Of a DNA stretch of 34,947 nt, positions 27,374 through 34,947 are shown in pieces. Source of the stretch: Thermoflexus hugenholtzii JAD2 (lineage in GTDB: Bacteria > Chloroflexota > Anaerolineae > Thermoflexales > Thermoflexaceae). The notes below the pieces were generated by a model. That model was not told the origin of the DNA and did not search any database. It was given only the letters and a program-made list of their open reading frames with translations. The number at the start of each line of letters is the position of its first letter. The first letter of the stretch is position 1. Location of the stretch: contig NZ_FYEK01000025.1 in assembly GCF_900187885.1 (NCBI RefSeq), forward strand, positions 1 to 34,947, in the 5' to 3' direction. The position numbers and the translations under genes were made by a program.

Positions 27374-29230
27374 ATGGCGCGGCGGATCGTCTGGGGGGCG
27401 CTCATCGCGGGGATCCTCGGGGTTACAGCCTTCACGCTGCCGAGCTATTTCCTCTACATCCTCAGTCTGGCCGGGATCTGGGCGATCGCGGTCATCGGGC
27501 TGGATCTCCTGACAGGCGTGGCGGGCCAGATCTCCATCGGCCATGCCGGCTTCATGGCCATCGGCGCGTATGCCGTGGCCTTGCTGAGCCTGCACCTCGA
27601 GGCCCCGTTCTGGCTCGCCTTGCCGGCAGCGGGCCTCCTGAACGCCCTGATCGGGCTGGCCCTGGGGCTGCCGGCTCTCCGCCTGAGCGGGCCGTATCTG
27701 GCCATCGCGACCCTGGGGTTCGGCGTCGCCGTGGTGGAGATCCTGCGGCGCTGGGAGCCGGTCACCGGCGGCTTTATGGGGTTGAAAGTTCCCCCGCCGG
27801 CCCTGGGCCCCTGGAGCCTTCGCAGCGACGCCGCCCAGTATCTCCTGATCGGGATCCTCCTGGTCTTTCTCGCCGGGATCGCCCTCCGGCTGATCCGTAG
27901 CCCTTTCGGCCGGGCCTGGATCGCCTTGCGAGATCGGGAGGCGGCGGCCCAGGCGGCCGGGATCTCCCGGGCCCGTTACCGAACTCTGGCCTTTGCCGTC
28001 AGCGCCTTTTACGCCGGGGTCGCCGGCGGGCTCCTGGCTTACCGGGTCGGCCGCGTGGACCCGGATGGGCTGACCCTTATGCACTCCATCTTTCTGGTCA
28101 GCGCCCTGATCGTGGGCGGCCTGGCCTCGGTGCCTGGCGCCATCCTGGGGGCCGTCTCCCTGACGGTCCTGTTCTATCTGCTCAGCGGCCTGGGGACCGC
28201 GCTGGGCTGGCGGACGGAGGTGGGAGACGTCCGCAATGTGCTGTATGGGGCCGCCCTGATCCTGACGGCGATGTTCCTCCCCGGGGGCCTATGGCGTCTC
28301 CCGATGTATGTGCGCGGACGCCGATGGATCCCCGTGCCCTCCAGGGCCCCGGCGGGGGAGGAAGGATGGGAGCGCCCCATGGTCTCCGTGCCCCAGATCC
28401 GCCTGAGGAGCACCGGGGGCGGGCGGCTGGAGGTCGTGGAGGTCTCCAAGCGCTTCGGGGGGTTACAGGCCCTCGACCGGGTGAGCTTCACCGTGGAGCC
28501 CGGGGAGATCGTGGGGTTGATCGGGCCGAACGGGGCCGGGAAGACCACGATGCTGAACCTGATCAGCCGCTTCTACGACCCGGACGCCGGCGCCATTCGC
28601 TTTGAGGGCCACGATCTCCTGCGCCGTCGACCCCACGAGATCGTCCGGCTGGGGATCGCCCGTACTTTCCAGAACGTGGAGATCTTCCCCGCCCTGACCG
28701 TCCGGGAGAACCTGCTGGTGGGCCAGCATCCTCAGACGCGGGCGGGTCTGATCGCGGTGGCGGCGGGCTGGCCCTCGGTGAGGCGGGAGGAAGCGCGTCT
28801 GCGGGAGCGGGCCGAGGAAGTGCTGGAGTGGCTCGGGCTATCGGCCTTGGCGGATCGCCCGGCGGGGAGCCTTGCCTTCGGCCAGCGCAAGTGGGTGGAG
28901 CTGGGCCGGGCCCTGGTGGCCCAGCCGCGCCTGCTCCTCCTCGACGAGCCGGCGGCCGGCCTGCATCCCGCGGAGCGTCAGGCCCTGCAGGCGCTGCTGC
29001 GCGGGATCCGGGAAGCCCTGGGCTGTTCCATCCTGCTGATCGAACACGACATGAACCTGGTCATGGGGCTGTGTGACCGGATCGTCGTGTTGAACTTCGG
29101 CCGGGTGATCGCCCAGGGGACTCCCGCCGAGGTGGCGGAGAACCCGCTGGTGATCGAGGCCTATCTGGGGGAGCGGCGAGAGGAGGATGCGCAGCCGACG
29201 GCGCTCCGGAGCGGGGAGGGCAGGGCATGA
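27374..29230 (+). CDS. livM-livG: Fused LivM permease and LivG ATPase
   Basis: 618 aa. Residues about 1-320 are a LivM permease (AVIGLDLLTGVAGQISIGHA, then GLPALRLSGPYLAIATLGF, ALRDREAAAQAAGISRARYR). Residues about 355-610 are a LivG ATPase: Walker A GPNGAGKTT, GIARTFQNVEIFPALTVREN, Walker B LLLLDEPAAGLHP, and IEHDMNLVMGLCDRI. The signature reads SLAFGQRKWVELGRAL in place of the usual LSYGQ. A linker of about 40 residues joins the two. Permease-ATPase fusions of this kind are known in some lineages. The start at 27374 has GGAGGG about 7 nt upstream. An ATG inside the linker (28379) could give a separate LivG. Confidence 0.88.
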   Translation: MARRIVWGALIAGILGVTAFTLPSYFLYILSLAGIWAIAVIGLDLLTGVAGQISIGHAGFMAIGAYAVALLSLHLEAPFWLALPAAGLLNALIGLALGLPALRLSGPYLAIATLGFGVAVVEILRRWEPVTGGFMGLKVPPPALGPWSLRSDAAQYLLIGILLVFLAGIALRLIRSPFGRAWIALRDREAAAQAAGISRARYRTLAFAVSAFYAGVAGGLLAYRVGRVDPDGLTLMHSIFLVSALIVGGLASVPGAILGAVSLTVLFYLLSGLGTALGWRTEVGDVRNVLYGAALILTAMFLPGGLWRLPMYVRGRRWIPVPSRAPAGEEGWERPMVSVPQIRLRSTGGGRLEVVEVSKRFGGLQALDRVSFTVEPGEIVGLIGPNGAGKTTMLNLISRFYDPDAGAIRFEGHDLLRRRPHEIVRLGIARTFQNVEIFPALTVRENLLVGQHPQTRAGLIAVAAGWPSVRREEARLRERAEEVLEWLGLSALADRPAGSLAFGQRKWVELGRALVAQPRLLLLDEPAAGLHPAERQALQALLRGIREALGCSILLIEHDMNLVMGLCDRIVVLNFGRVIAQGTPAEVAENPLVIEAYLGERREEDAQPTALRSGEGRA

Positions 29231-29940
29231 GCGTGGTGCTCTCCCTTTCGGCGGTCACTGCCGGATACGGCCCGATCCTCGCCCTCCGGGAGGTCTCCCT
29301 GGAGGTCCGGGAGGGGGAGGTGGTGGCCCTGCTGGGGGCGAACGGGGCGGGGAAGACGACCACCCTGCGGGTGATCGCCGGCCTCCTGCCGACCTTGTCC
29401 GGCTCGATCGCCTTTGAAGGGCGTCCCCTTCATCCCCTGCCGCCCGAGGAGCGGGTGGCGCGGGGGATCGTGCTGGTGCCGGAGGGCCGGGGGATCTTCC
29501 CGGAGCTCACGGTGGAGGAGAACCTGTGGCTGGGGGCGTGGCGCCGTCGGGATCTCCGGGCGGCGCGGGCGGACCTGGAGCGGGTGTTCCACCTGTTCCC
29601 GATCCTCCGGGAGCGCCGGAGGCAGCTCGCCGGCACCCTTTCGGGCGGGGAGCAGCAAATGCTCGCCATCGGGCGGGCCCTGATGGCCCAGCCGCGCCTG
29701 TTGTTGCTCGATGAGCCCTCCCTGGGGCTGGCGCCGCTGGTGGTCCGCCACATCTTCGAGGTCCTGCGGGCCATCCACGAGGCCGGGACCCCGCTGCTGA
29801 TCGCCGAGCAGAACGCGCATCTGGCCCTGACCCTGGCCCATCGGGCCTACATCCTCCAGAACGGAGAGATCCGCCTTCAGGGAGAAGCCCGCGTCCTCCG
29901 GGAGAACCCGGAGGTCAAAGCGCTGTATCTCGGCCGTTGA
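29227..29940 (+). CDS. livF: Branched-chain amino acid-type ABC ATPase LivF
   Basis: 237 aa. Walker A GANGAGKTT, LVPEGRGIFPELTVEENLWL (the LivF hallmark), signature LSGGEQQMLAIGRAL, Walker B LLLLDEPSLGLAP, and IAEQNAHLALTLAHRAYIL. Second ATPase of the Liv-type importer. It overlaps the LivM-LivG gene by 4 nt (ATGA). Confidence 0.93.
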   Translation: MSVVLSLSAVTAGYGPILALREVSLEVREGEVVALLGANGAGKTTTLRVIAGLLPTLSGSIAFEGRPLHPLPPEERVARGIVLVPEGRGIFPELTVEENLWLGAWRRRDLRAARADLERVFHLFPILRERRRQLAGTLSGGEQQMLAIGRALMAQPRLLLLDEPSLGLAPLVVRHIFEVLRAIHEAGTPLLIAEQNAHLALTLAHRAYILQNGEIRLQGEARVLRENPEVKALYLGR

Positions 29941-29985
29941 AAGCGGAGGAGCGGTTTCCGAATCCTTCAGGAAAGGAGGTGCCCG

Positions 29986-31230
29986 ATGGAAGGTTTCCGC
30001 CTGCTGTGGATCGTGGCCCTGGTGCTGGCGGCCTGCGCGCCGGCAGCACCCCCCACGCCCACCGCCGCGCCCTCTCCGACGCCGGCGCCGGCCTCGCCGA
30101 CGCCCCCGCCCCCCGCCGCTACGCCGACCCCAGCCCCCAAAGTTCCCGGGGTCACTGCGGATACCATCCGGTTGGGGATGATCTGTGCCCTCTCGGGCCC
30201 GGTCTCCACCATCGGCAAGCCGCTGGCGCGGGGGATGGAGGCCTACTTCCGATGGGTGAACGATCAGGGAGGCATCCACGGGCGCAAGATCGACCTGCGG
30301 ATCGAGGACGATCAATACACCCCGGCCAACACCGTGGCGGCCGCCAAGAAGCTGGTGGAGCAGGATGAGGTCTTCGCCATCGTTCGCCCCCTGGGCACCG
30401 CCACCACCGCCGCCATCCTGGATTACACCATCGAGAAGGGCGTCCCGGTGGTGGGCGTGGCCTCCGGCTCCTCCCTGTGGTCGAAGCCGTTCAAGAAGAC
30501 GGTCTTCGGCATCCAGCCTACTTATGAGCGGGAGGGGCGGCTGATGGCCAAATACGCGGTGGAGGAGCTGAAGGCGCAGCGCATCGCTGTGTTCTACCAG
30601 AACGACGCCTTCGGCAAGGAGGGGGCGGACAGCTTCGTGGCGGCCCTGAAGGCCCGGGGGATCGAGCCGGTGGCCATGGTCCCCTATGAGGTAGCGGAGC
30701 AGGAGTTCAGCGCCCACGCCCTCAAGCTCCAGCAGGCCAACCCGGATCTGGTCTTCGTCTACGCCATCCAGGTGCCGGCGGCCAGCTTACTGAAGGAAGC
30801 CCAGAAGATCGGCTTCAAGCCCAAGTGGCTGATGACCTACGTGCTGGCTGATCCCATCCTGCTGGCCCTGGCCGGCGACGCGGCGGAGGGGGTCTACGCG
30901 GGGGCCTGGCTGGTGGATCCGGAGAACGCCCCGGAGGCGGCGAAATACCGGGAGGTGCTGACCAAATACTTCCCGGATGAAAAACCGGGCGGCTACAGCA
31001 TCTCCTCCTACGCAGTGGCGGAGATCATCGTCGAGGCCCTGAAGCGGGCCGGGCCGGACCTCACCCGGGAGAAGTTCATCGCCGCCCTGGAGTCCCTGAA
31101 GGACTTCACCACCGGACTCACCCCGCCCTTCAGCTACAGCGAGACCGATCACGAGGGCATCAAGCAGATCGCCATCGTCCAGGTCCAGAAGGGACGCTGG
31201 GTGCCCGTCACCGGCTTCTTCGGCGAGTGA
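29986..31230 (+). CDS. LivK-like ABC substrate-binding lipoprotein
   Basis: 414 aa. Signal peptide with lipobox (LAAC, Cys about 16), then a Pro/Thr/Ala-rich linker of about 35 aa, then a type-I periplasmic binding fold: VTADTIRLGMICALSGPVST, then YFRWVNDQGGIHGRKIDLRI, DDQYTPANTVAAAKKLVEQD, AVFYQNDAFGKEGADSF. The linker would hold the binding domain away from the membrane. The ligand is unknown; members bind amino acids, amides, urea or aromatic acids. It lies 45 bp after livF with an ideal AAGGAGGT, and the next genes are hydrolases, so it may deliver their substrate. Confidence 0.9.
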   Translation: MEGFRLLWIVALVLAACAPAAPPTPTAAPSPTPAPASPTPPPPAATPTPAPKVPGVTADTIRLGMICALSGPVSTIGKPLARGMEAYFRWVNDQGGIHGRKIDLRIEDDQYTPANTVAAAKKLVEQDEVFAIVRPLGTATTAAILDYTIEKGVPVVGVASGSSLWSKPFKKTVFGIQPTYEREGRLMAKYAVEELKAQRIAVFYQNDAFGKEGADSFVAALKARGIEPVAMVPYEVAEQEFSAHALKLQQANPDLVFVYAIQVPAASLLKEAQKIGFKPKWLMTYVLADPILLALAGDAAEGVYAGAWLVDPENAPEAAKYREVLTKYFPDEKPGGYSISSYAVAEIIVEALKRAGPDLTREKFIAALESLKDFTTGLTPPFSYSETDHEGIKQIAIVQVQKGRWVPVTGFFGE

Positions 31231-31240
31231 AGGCAAAGGC

Positions 31241-31269
31241 GGTGGGGGAGATCCAAGATCTCCCCCACC
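31241..31269 (+). terminator. Hairpin after the binding-protein gene
   Basis: Perfect 13-bp arms GGTGGGGGAGATC / GATCTCCCCCACC around CAA, 10 bp past the LivK-like stop. No T-run follows, so partial termination or mRNA protection is as likely as full termination. Confidence 0.5.
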
Positions 31270-31307
31270 GGGATCATATCCTCTCCAGGACAGGAAAGGA
31301 GGGTGCC

Positions 31308-32111
31308 ATGCCGTTCATCCAGCTGGATACGGGGATCCGGATGCATTACCGGGATGGGGGACAGGGGAAGCCGATCCTCTTCGTCCCCGGCTACAGCGCC
31401 ACCGTGGACACCTGGAACTACGCGGTGCTGGATCTCCACGATCGCTACCGGTGTATCTGCGTGGACCTCCGGGGCCACGGGGATTCGGACAAGCCCTATT
31501 CCGAATACACCTATGACGAGATGTGCGGGGACCTTCAGGCCTTCATGAAGGCCCTGGACCTGTGGGACGTGACCTTCGTCGGCTGGTCCATGGGGGCCGG
31601 GGTGGGCCTGAAGTATGTGGCCAACTTCAACACCGACCGCCGGGTGACGCGGCTGGTGATGGTGGCCCCGGCCACCCCGCGCTTCGTGCGCACAGATTCA
31701 GAGCCCTACGGGATGACGCCAGAGGAGGCCCAGGCCGCCCTGGAGGGGATCCGCCGGGGGCTGCCGGAGGTGATGGCCGCCTTCGCCGACAACAACTTCA
31801 AGCGGACGGACATGCAGGCCACCAAGACCTGGTTCCTCTACTCCCACTGGCTGCGGATGCCCGCCTATGTGGGCTACAAGTATTTCAAGACCCTGATCAC
31901 CGAGGACCTGCGGGACCTGCTGCCCAAGGTCGACATCCCGGTCCTGATCTGTCACAGCCGCGATGACAAAGTCTGCCACTGGGGCTGGGTGGAGTATATG
32001 GCCGCCCGCCTGAAGAACTGCCGGGTGGTGTGGTTCGAGAACAGCGGCCACGCCCTCATGGTCGAGGAGCCGGACAAGTTCTCCCAGGCGCTGGCGGAGT
32101 TCATCGGGTGA
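31308..32111 (+). CDS. Alpha/beta hydrolase (first of two)
   Basis: 267 aa. Alpha/beta-hydrolase fold with oxyanion region FVPGYSATVDTWNY, CVDLRGHGDSDKP, nucleophile Ser94 in GWSMGAG, acid near 219-220 (CHSRDDKVCHWG) and catalytic His248 (ENSGHALMVEEP). Cytoplasmic (no signal). The family includes esterases, lactonases, haloperoxidase-like and C-C bond hydrolases; the substrate is not readable. The start at 31308 has AAAGGAGGGT 5 nt upstream. It follows the importer genes on the same strand and probably acts on the imported compound. Confidence 0.85.
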   Translation: MPFIQLDTGIRMHYRDGGQGKPILFVPGYSATVDTWNYAVLDLHDRYRCICVDLRGHGDSDKPYSEYTYDEMCGDLQAFMKALDLWDVTFVGWSMGAGVGLKYVANFNTDRRVTRLVMVAPATPRFVRTDSEPYGMTPEEAQAALEGIRRGLPEVMAAFADNNFKRTDMQATKTWFLYSHWLRMPAYVGYKYFKTLITEDLRDLLPKVDIPVLICHSRDDKVCHWGWVEYMAARLKNCRVVWFENSGHALMVEEPDKFSQALAEFIG

Positions 32112-32117
32112 ACCGAT

Positions 32118-32146
32118 GGGAGGGGGAGGATTCGCCTCCCCCTCCC
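32118..32146 (+). terminator. Hairpin between the two hydrolase genes
   Basis: Arms GGGAGGGGGAGG / CCTCCCCCTCCC around ATTCG, 6 bp past the first hydrolase stop. Same style as 31241-31269, again without a T-run. Confidence 0.45.
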
Positions 32147-32161
32147 CCAGGGAGGTGCCAG

Positions 32162-32947
32162 ATGCCCTTCGTTTCCGTCGGAGATGGGAGGATGCATTGT
32201 GTGGAGCGGGGGGCCGGCGAGGAGGTGGTCCTCTTCGTCCACGGGTGGCTGAGCAGCCACCGGTGGTGGCTTCCCGTTCTGGATCGGCTGCCCCCGGGCC
32301 TTCGCGGCTACGCCGTCGACCTGCGCGGGGCCGGGGAGTCGGATCCGGCCCCCGGAGGGCACACCTTGGCCGGCTACGCGGCGGATCTCCACGCCTTCGC
32401 CGAGGCCCTCGGGCTGCCTCCGTTCTTCCTCGTGGGCCACTCGATGGGAGGTGGCGTCGCCCTGCGCTACGCCCTGGACCACCCCGAGCGCGTAAAGGGC
32501 CTGATGCTGGTGAACCCCCTGGCCCCCTTCGGCACCCGCACGGATCCCCAGATGGACGCCTGGGTGCGGGCGCAGCAGGGCAACCCGGAGGGGATCCGGG
32601 CCATGGTGCAGCTGGCCTTCGCCACCCCGCCGGCGCCGGAGGTGATGGAGGCCCTGGTGGCCGACGCCTTGCGCTGGGGGCCGGCGGCCTACTTCGACAC
32701 CCTGGACGACATGGCCCGCTTCCACGTGGTGGATCTCCTCCCAGCGCTGAAGGTGCCCACTTTGGTGCTGTGGGGGGATCGGGACGTGGTGATCCCCTTC
32801 GAGGGGATCGTGGAGCTGTTCAATCGCATCCCGGGCTGTGGACTGGAGATCTGGCACGGCGTCGGCCATTCCCCGGTCATCGAGCGCCCCGACGCCTTTA
32901 TCGCCCTGCTGGAGCGCTTCCTCCGGGAGGTGAAGGAGGAGCAATGA
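32162..32947 (+). CDS. Alpha/beta hydrolase (second of two)
   Basis: 261 aa. Oxyanion motif FVHGWLSSHRWW, DLRGAGESDP, nucleophile Ser94 in GHSMGGG, acid in WGDRDVVIP (about 206-208), His236 in HGVGHSPVIERP. It shares fold and spacing with the upstream hydrolase but little sequence, so this is a distant paralogue rather than a recent copy. The start at 32162 has GGGAGGT about 5 nt upstream and the opening residues (MPF-V/I) match those of the first hydrolase. Likely the same pathway as its neighbour. Confidence 0.85.
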   Translation: MPFVSVGDGRMHCVERGAGEEVVLFVHGWLSSHRWWLPVLDRLPPGLRGYAVDLRGAGESDPAPGGHTLAGYAADLHAFAEALGLPPFFLVGHSMGGGVALRYALDHPERVKGLMLVNPLAPFGTRTDPQMDAWVRAQQGNPEGIRAMVQLAFATPPAPEVMEALVADALRWGPAAYFDTLDDMARFHVVDLLPALKVPTLVLWGDRDVVIPFEGIVELFNRIPGCGLEIWHGVGHSPVIERPDAFIALLERFLREVKEEQ

Positions 32948-33026
32948 TGCAACGCTCGCTCTGAATCATCTCCGCATCGTATGGGATACGGAGGCCATGG
33001 CTCAGGTGGAGGCTTGGCTGCGTTGA
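32943..33026 (+). pseudogene. Possible C-terminal remnant of a third hydrolase
   Basis: In another frame from the end of the second hydrolase, the gap reads NHLRIVWDTEAMAQVEAWLR then TGA at 33024-33026. This looks like the last helix of an alpha/beta hydrolase. Only 27 codons remain and there is no start, so chance is possible. Confidence 0.25.
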
Positions 33027-33036
33027 AGCTCGGAGC

Positions 33037-34653
33037 ATGGGAGGGATGATGGTCCACGCGGACTTTGTGGTGCGAGGGGGCCGGATCTACACCCTGGATC
33101 CCGCGAACCCGCGGGCGGAGGCCCTGGCGGCCTGGCGCGGGCGCATCCTGGCCGTCGGGCGCGCGGAGGAGATCGAGGGCCTGATCGGCCCGGGCACCCG
33201 CGTCCTGGACGCCCGGGGGGCGACAGTGCTCCCTGGCTTCCACGACGCCCACTGTCACATCCTCCTGTTCGGCCTGAGCCTGGTGGAGGTCAACCTACGG
33301 GAGGCAACCCGTATCTCTGAGGTCGTGGAGGCGGTAGCCGCCCACGCCCGCAAGATCCCGCCCGGCCGCTGGATCCGCGGCGGCGGCTATAACGAGAACA
33401 AGCTGGCCGAGCGCCGCCATCCCACCCGGTATGATCTGGACCCGGTCTCCCCCCATCACCCGGTCTGGCTCTCCCACATCTCGGGGCACATGGGGGTGGC
33501 CAACTCCCTCGCCCTGGAGCGGGCCGGGATCACCCGCGAGACCCCCGATCCCCCTGGCGGCCATATCGTCCGGGACGAGCGGGGCGAGCCGACGGGGCTG
33601 CTTCAGGAAACGGCCCAGGAGCTGATCAAGCGGATCCTGCCTCCTTACAGCCTGGAGGAAGTCAAGGCGGCGCTGGCCGCGGCCGGCCGCCGCATGGCTG
33701 CCGAGGGGATCACCGCGGCCCAGGACGCCTGGGCCGGCTGGATCGCGCCGGAGGAGTTCCGGGCCTACCAGGAGGCGGTGGCGGAGGGGCTGCTTCCCCA
33801 GCGGGCCTGGCTTCTGGTGGACGTGGAGCGGCTGCGCGTCCAAGATGAGCGCTTCGATTTCGCCTTCGGCCTCCACACCGGGTTCGGAGATGACCGTCTG
33901 CGGCTGGGGGCCATCAAGATCTTCATCGACGGCTCCCTCATCGGCCGGACCGCCGCCCTGCGTCAGCCGTATGCAGATCCCCCCGGCGTCTTCGGGATGC
34001 TGGTGCAGGATCCCCGAGGGCTCGTGGAGCGGGTGCGCCGGGCGCACGCGAGTGGGTGGCAGGTGGCCATGCACGCCATCGGGGACCGCGCCATCGAGGC
34101 GGCCCTGGATGCCATTGAGGAAGTAATGGGGCCGGAGGCGGCCCGGTTTCGTCCCCGCATTGAACACTGTGGCGTCGTGCCGCCCGACCTGCTCCAGCGC
34201 CTCCGCCGCCTGCGGCCGGTGGTGGTCACCCAGCCCCGCTTCCTTTACGAGCTCGGAGAGGGGTTTCGGGCCGCCCTGGGGGAAGAGCGGATGGCCTGGA
34301 CGTATCCCCTGGCGAGCCTCCGGGAGGTGCCCCTGGCCCTGAGCTCCGATCGCCCCGTGGTGGACGGCGCGCCCCTCCGGGGCCTCCAGGCCGCCCTCAC
34401 CCGACGGACCCGGGAGGGCTGGGCGCTGGTGCCTCAGGAGGCGCTGACCCTGGAAGAAGCTCTGCGCGCCTACACCGTGGGGGCCGCCTACGCCGCCTTC
34501 GCCGAGAAGGAGCTGGGGACCCTGGAGCCCGGCAAGTGGGCGGATCTCGTCGTCCTCGGTGCGGATCCCTTCGAAACCGATCCGGAGGCCCTGGAGACAA
34601 TCCCCATCTATGCCACCGTGGTCGGAGGACAGGTGGTGTATGAGGGCAGGTGA
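33037..34653 (+). CDS. Amidohydrolase family 3 metal-dependent hydrolase (YtcJ/NfdA-like)
   Basis: 538 aa. A small beta-sandwich at the N-terminus (DFVVRGGRIYTLD, RAEALAAWRGRILAVG) leads into a TIM barrel with metal-binding HxH in PGFHDAHCHI (His72, His74), later HAIGDRAIEAALDAI, IEHCGVVPP and the Asp in ALSSDRPVVDG. The C-terminal part GTLEPGKWADLVVLGADPFE closes the sandwich. Relatives hydrolyse N-substituted formamides, N-acyl amino acids or cyclic amides in the cytoplasm. The start is ambiguous: 33037, or 33046/33049, where GGGAGGG lies just upstream. In line with the importer and hydrolase genes it suggests breakdown of an amide or ester. Confidence 0.88.
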   Translation: MGGMMVHADFVVRGGRIYTLDPANPRAEALAAWRGRILAVGRAEEIEGLIGPGTRVLDARGATVLPGFHDAHCHILLFGLSLVEVNLREATRISEVVEAVAAHARKIPPGRWIRGGGYNENKLAERRHPTRYDLDPVSPHHPVWLSHISGHMGVANSLALERAGITRETPDPPGGHIVRDERGEPTGLLQETAQELIKRILPPYSLEEVKAALAAAGRRMAAEGITAAQDAWAGWIAPEEFRAYQEAVAEGLLPQRAWLLVDVERLRVQDERFDFAFGLHTGFGDDRLRLGAIKIFIDGSLIGRTAALRQPYADPPGVFGMLVQDPRGLVERVRRAHASGWQVAMHAIGDRAIEAALDAIEEVMGPEAARFRPRIEHCGVVPPDLLQRLRRLRPVVVTQPRFLYELGEGFRAALGEERMAWTYPLASLREVPLALSSDRPVVDGAPLRGLQAALTRRTREGWALVPQEALTLEEALRAYTVGAAYAAFAEKELGTLEPGKWADLVVLGADPFETDPEALETIPIYATVVGGQVVYEGR

Positions 34654-34796
34654 AAAAGGGGCGGATCTGGCCTCTCCCAGGTGGCGAACGTCCGAGGGGC
34701 CGCTCGGGGGATCCGGTTGCGTGAAGCGCGATGGTTTGCAAGCCCAAGGACAGCGCCAAACCCACCCCGTGAAACTCTGAGGAGGAAAGGAGGGGA

Positions 34797-34947
34797 ATGA
34801 TGCGCCCGAATCGCTGGTTGCGGAGCGGAGTGATCCTGGCCTTCCTGATGGGGGCGTGCGCCCCAGCGGCCACGCCGACCCCCACGCCGCCCCCGCCACC
34901 GCCCACGCCGACGGCGGCAGCTCCTGCGCCGAGCCCCACCCCGGCGC
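34797..34947 (+). CDS. Start of another lipoprotein, probably a substrate-binding protein (partial)
   Basis: At least 50 codons, cut by the right edge. Signal peptide with lipobox (LMGAC, Cys about 21) and then a Pro/Thr/Ala linker, the same design as the LivK-like protein at 29986-31230. The two ATGs in a row (34797, 34800) follow AGGAGGGGA closely. The 143-bp gap before it shows no clear promoter or hairpin. The identity of the mature domain is outside the window; a binding protein is an inference from the signal and linker. Confidence 0.6.
   Translation, partial: MMRPNRWLRSGVILAFLMGACAPAATPTPTPPPPPPTPTAAAPAPSPTPA

Noticed and set aside
34397..34939. A minus-strand Gly/Val-rich frame at the right edge
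   Set aside because: It is the reverse reading of the Pro/Thr lipoprotein linker and of the amidohydrolase end.

Overview
The window looks like chromosomal DNA of a thermophilic member of the Chloroflexota, closest in flavour to the Thermoflexus / Anaerolineae side. This rests on several traits: very high GC, lipoproteins with long Pro-Thr linkers behind the lipobox Cys, NarL-type kinases with PAS and GAF domains, STAND/SARP regulators, a protoglobin, and MITE-like and GC-rich hairpin repeats between genes. The assignment is an inference, because there is no rRNA or marker gene here to settle it. I saw no rRNA, tRNA, CRISPR array or prophage.

Left part, minus strand (1-4153): an IclR-type regulator fused to a pyridoxamine-phosphate-oxidase-like domain heads an operon with an ABC ATPase, a permease and an NMT1/THI5-like lipoprotein. 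The start of another gene lies at the window edge. A clear promoter with an overlapping palindrome precedes the regulator. Upstream of it sits a 117-bp MITE with terminal inverted repeats and a 13-bp target duplication, followed by a second hairpin repeat.

4.5-14.2 kb: a minus-strand operon encodes a complex iron-sulfur molybdoenzyme, in the order 4x[4Fe-4S] subunit, Tat-exported catalytic subunit, TorD chaperone, NrfD membrane anchor. Divergent from it are a PhnD-like lipoprotein, a PAS/GAF histidine kinase and a NarL-type response regulator. This is the layout of known sensor systems for respiratory oxyanions, such as AioXSR and TtrSR, so the three genes probably control the reductase. The substrate cannot be read from the sequence.

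14.2-20.5 kb: a housekeeping operon (ruvB, ruvX, mltG), then a roughly 300-bp tandem repeat made of serial hairpins, a GT-C-like polytopic membrane protein, a small holin-4-like membrane protein, and an AbiEii-type nucleotidyltransferase with an antitoxin-like partner. The toxin start is unusual: it begins with TTG inside a TTGA overlap.

20.5-26.25 kb: a stress and gas-sensing cluster on the minus strand. In order of transcription it holds a MarR regulator with a four-Cys tail, a CEDS glutaredoxin-like protein, OsmC, a truncated cupredoxin, a protoglobin, and a 1080-aa STAND-SARP regulator. The MarR gene has a consensus sigma-70 promoter (TTGACA, 17 nt, TATAAT) with an imperfect palindrome across the start of transcription. 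A perfect 15-bp GC hairpin separates the protoglobin from the large regulator.

26.4 kb to the end, plus strand: a branched-chain-amino-acid-type ABC importer (livH, a livM-livG fusion, livF, a LivK-like lipoprotein), two alpha/beta hydrolases, a hydrolase-like C-terminal remnant, an amidohydrolase-3 enzyme, and the start of another lipoprotein. Together they look like an uptake-and-hydrolysis locus for an ester, amide or similar compound.
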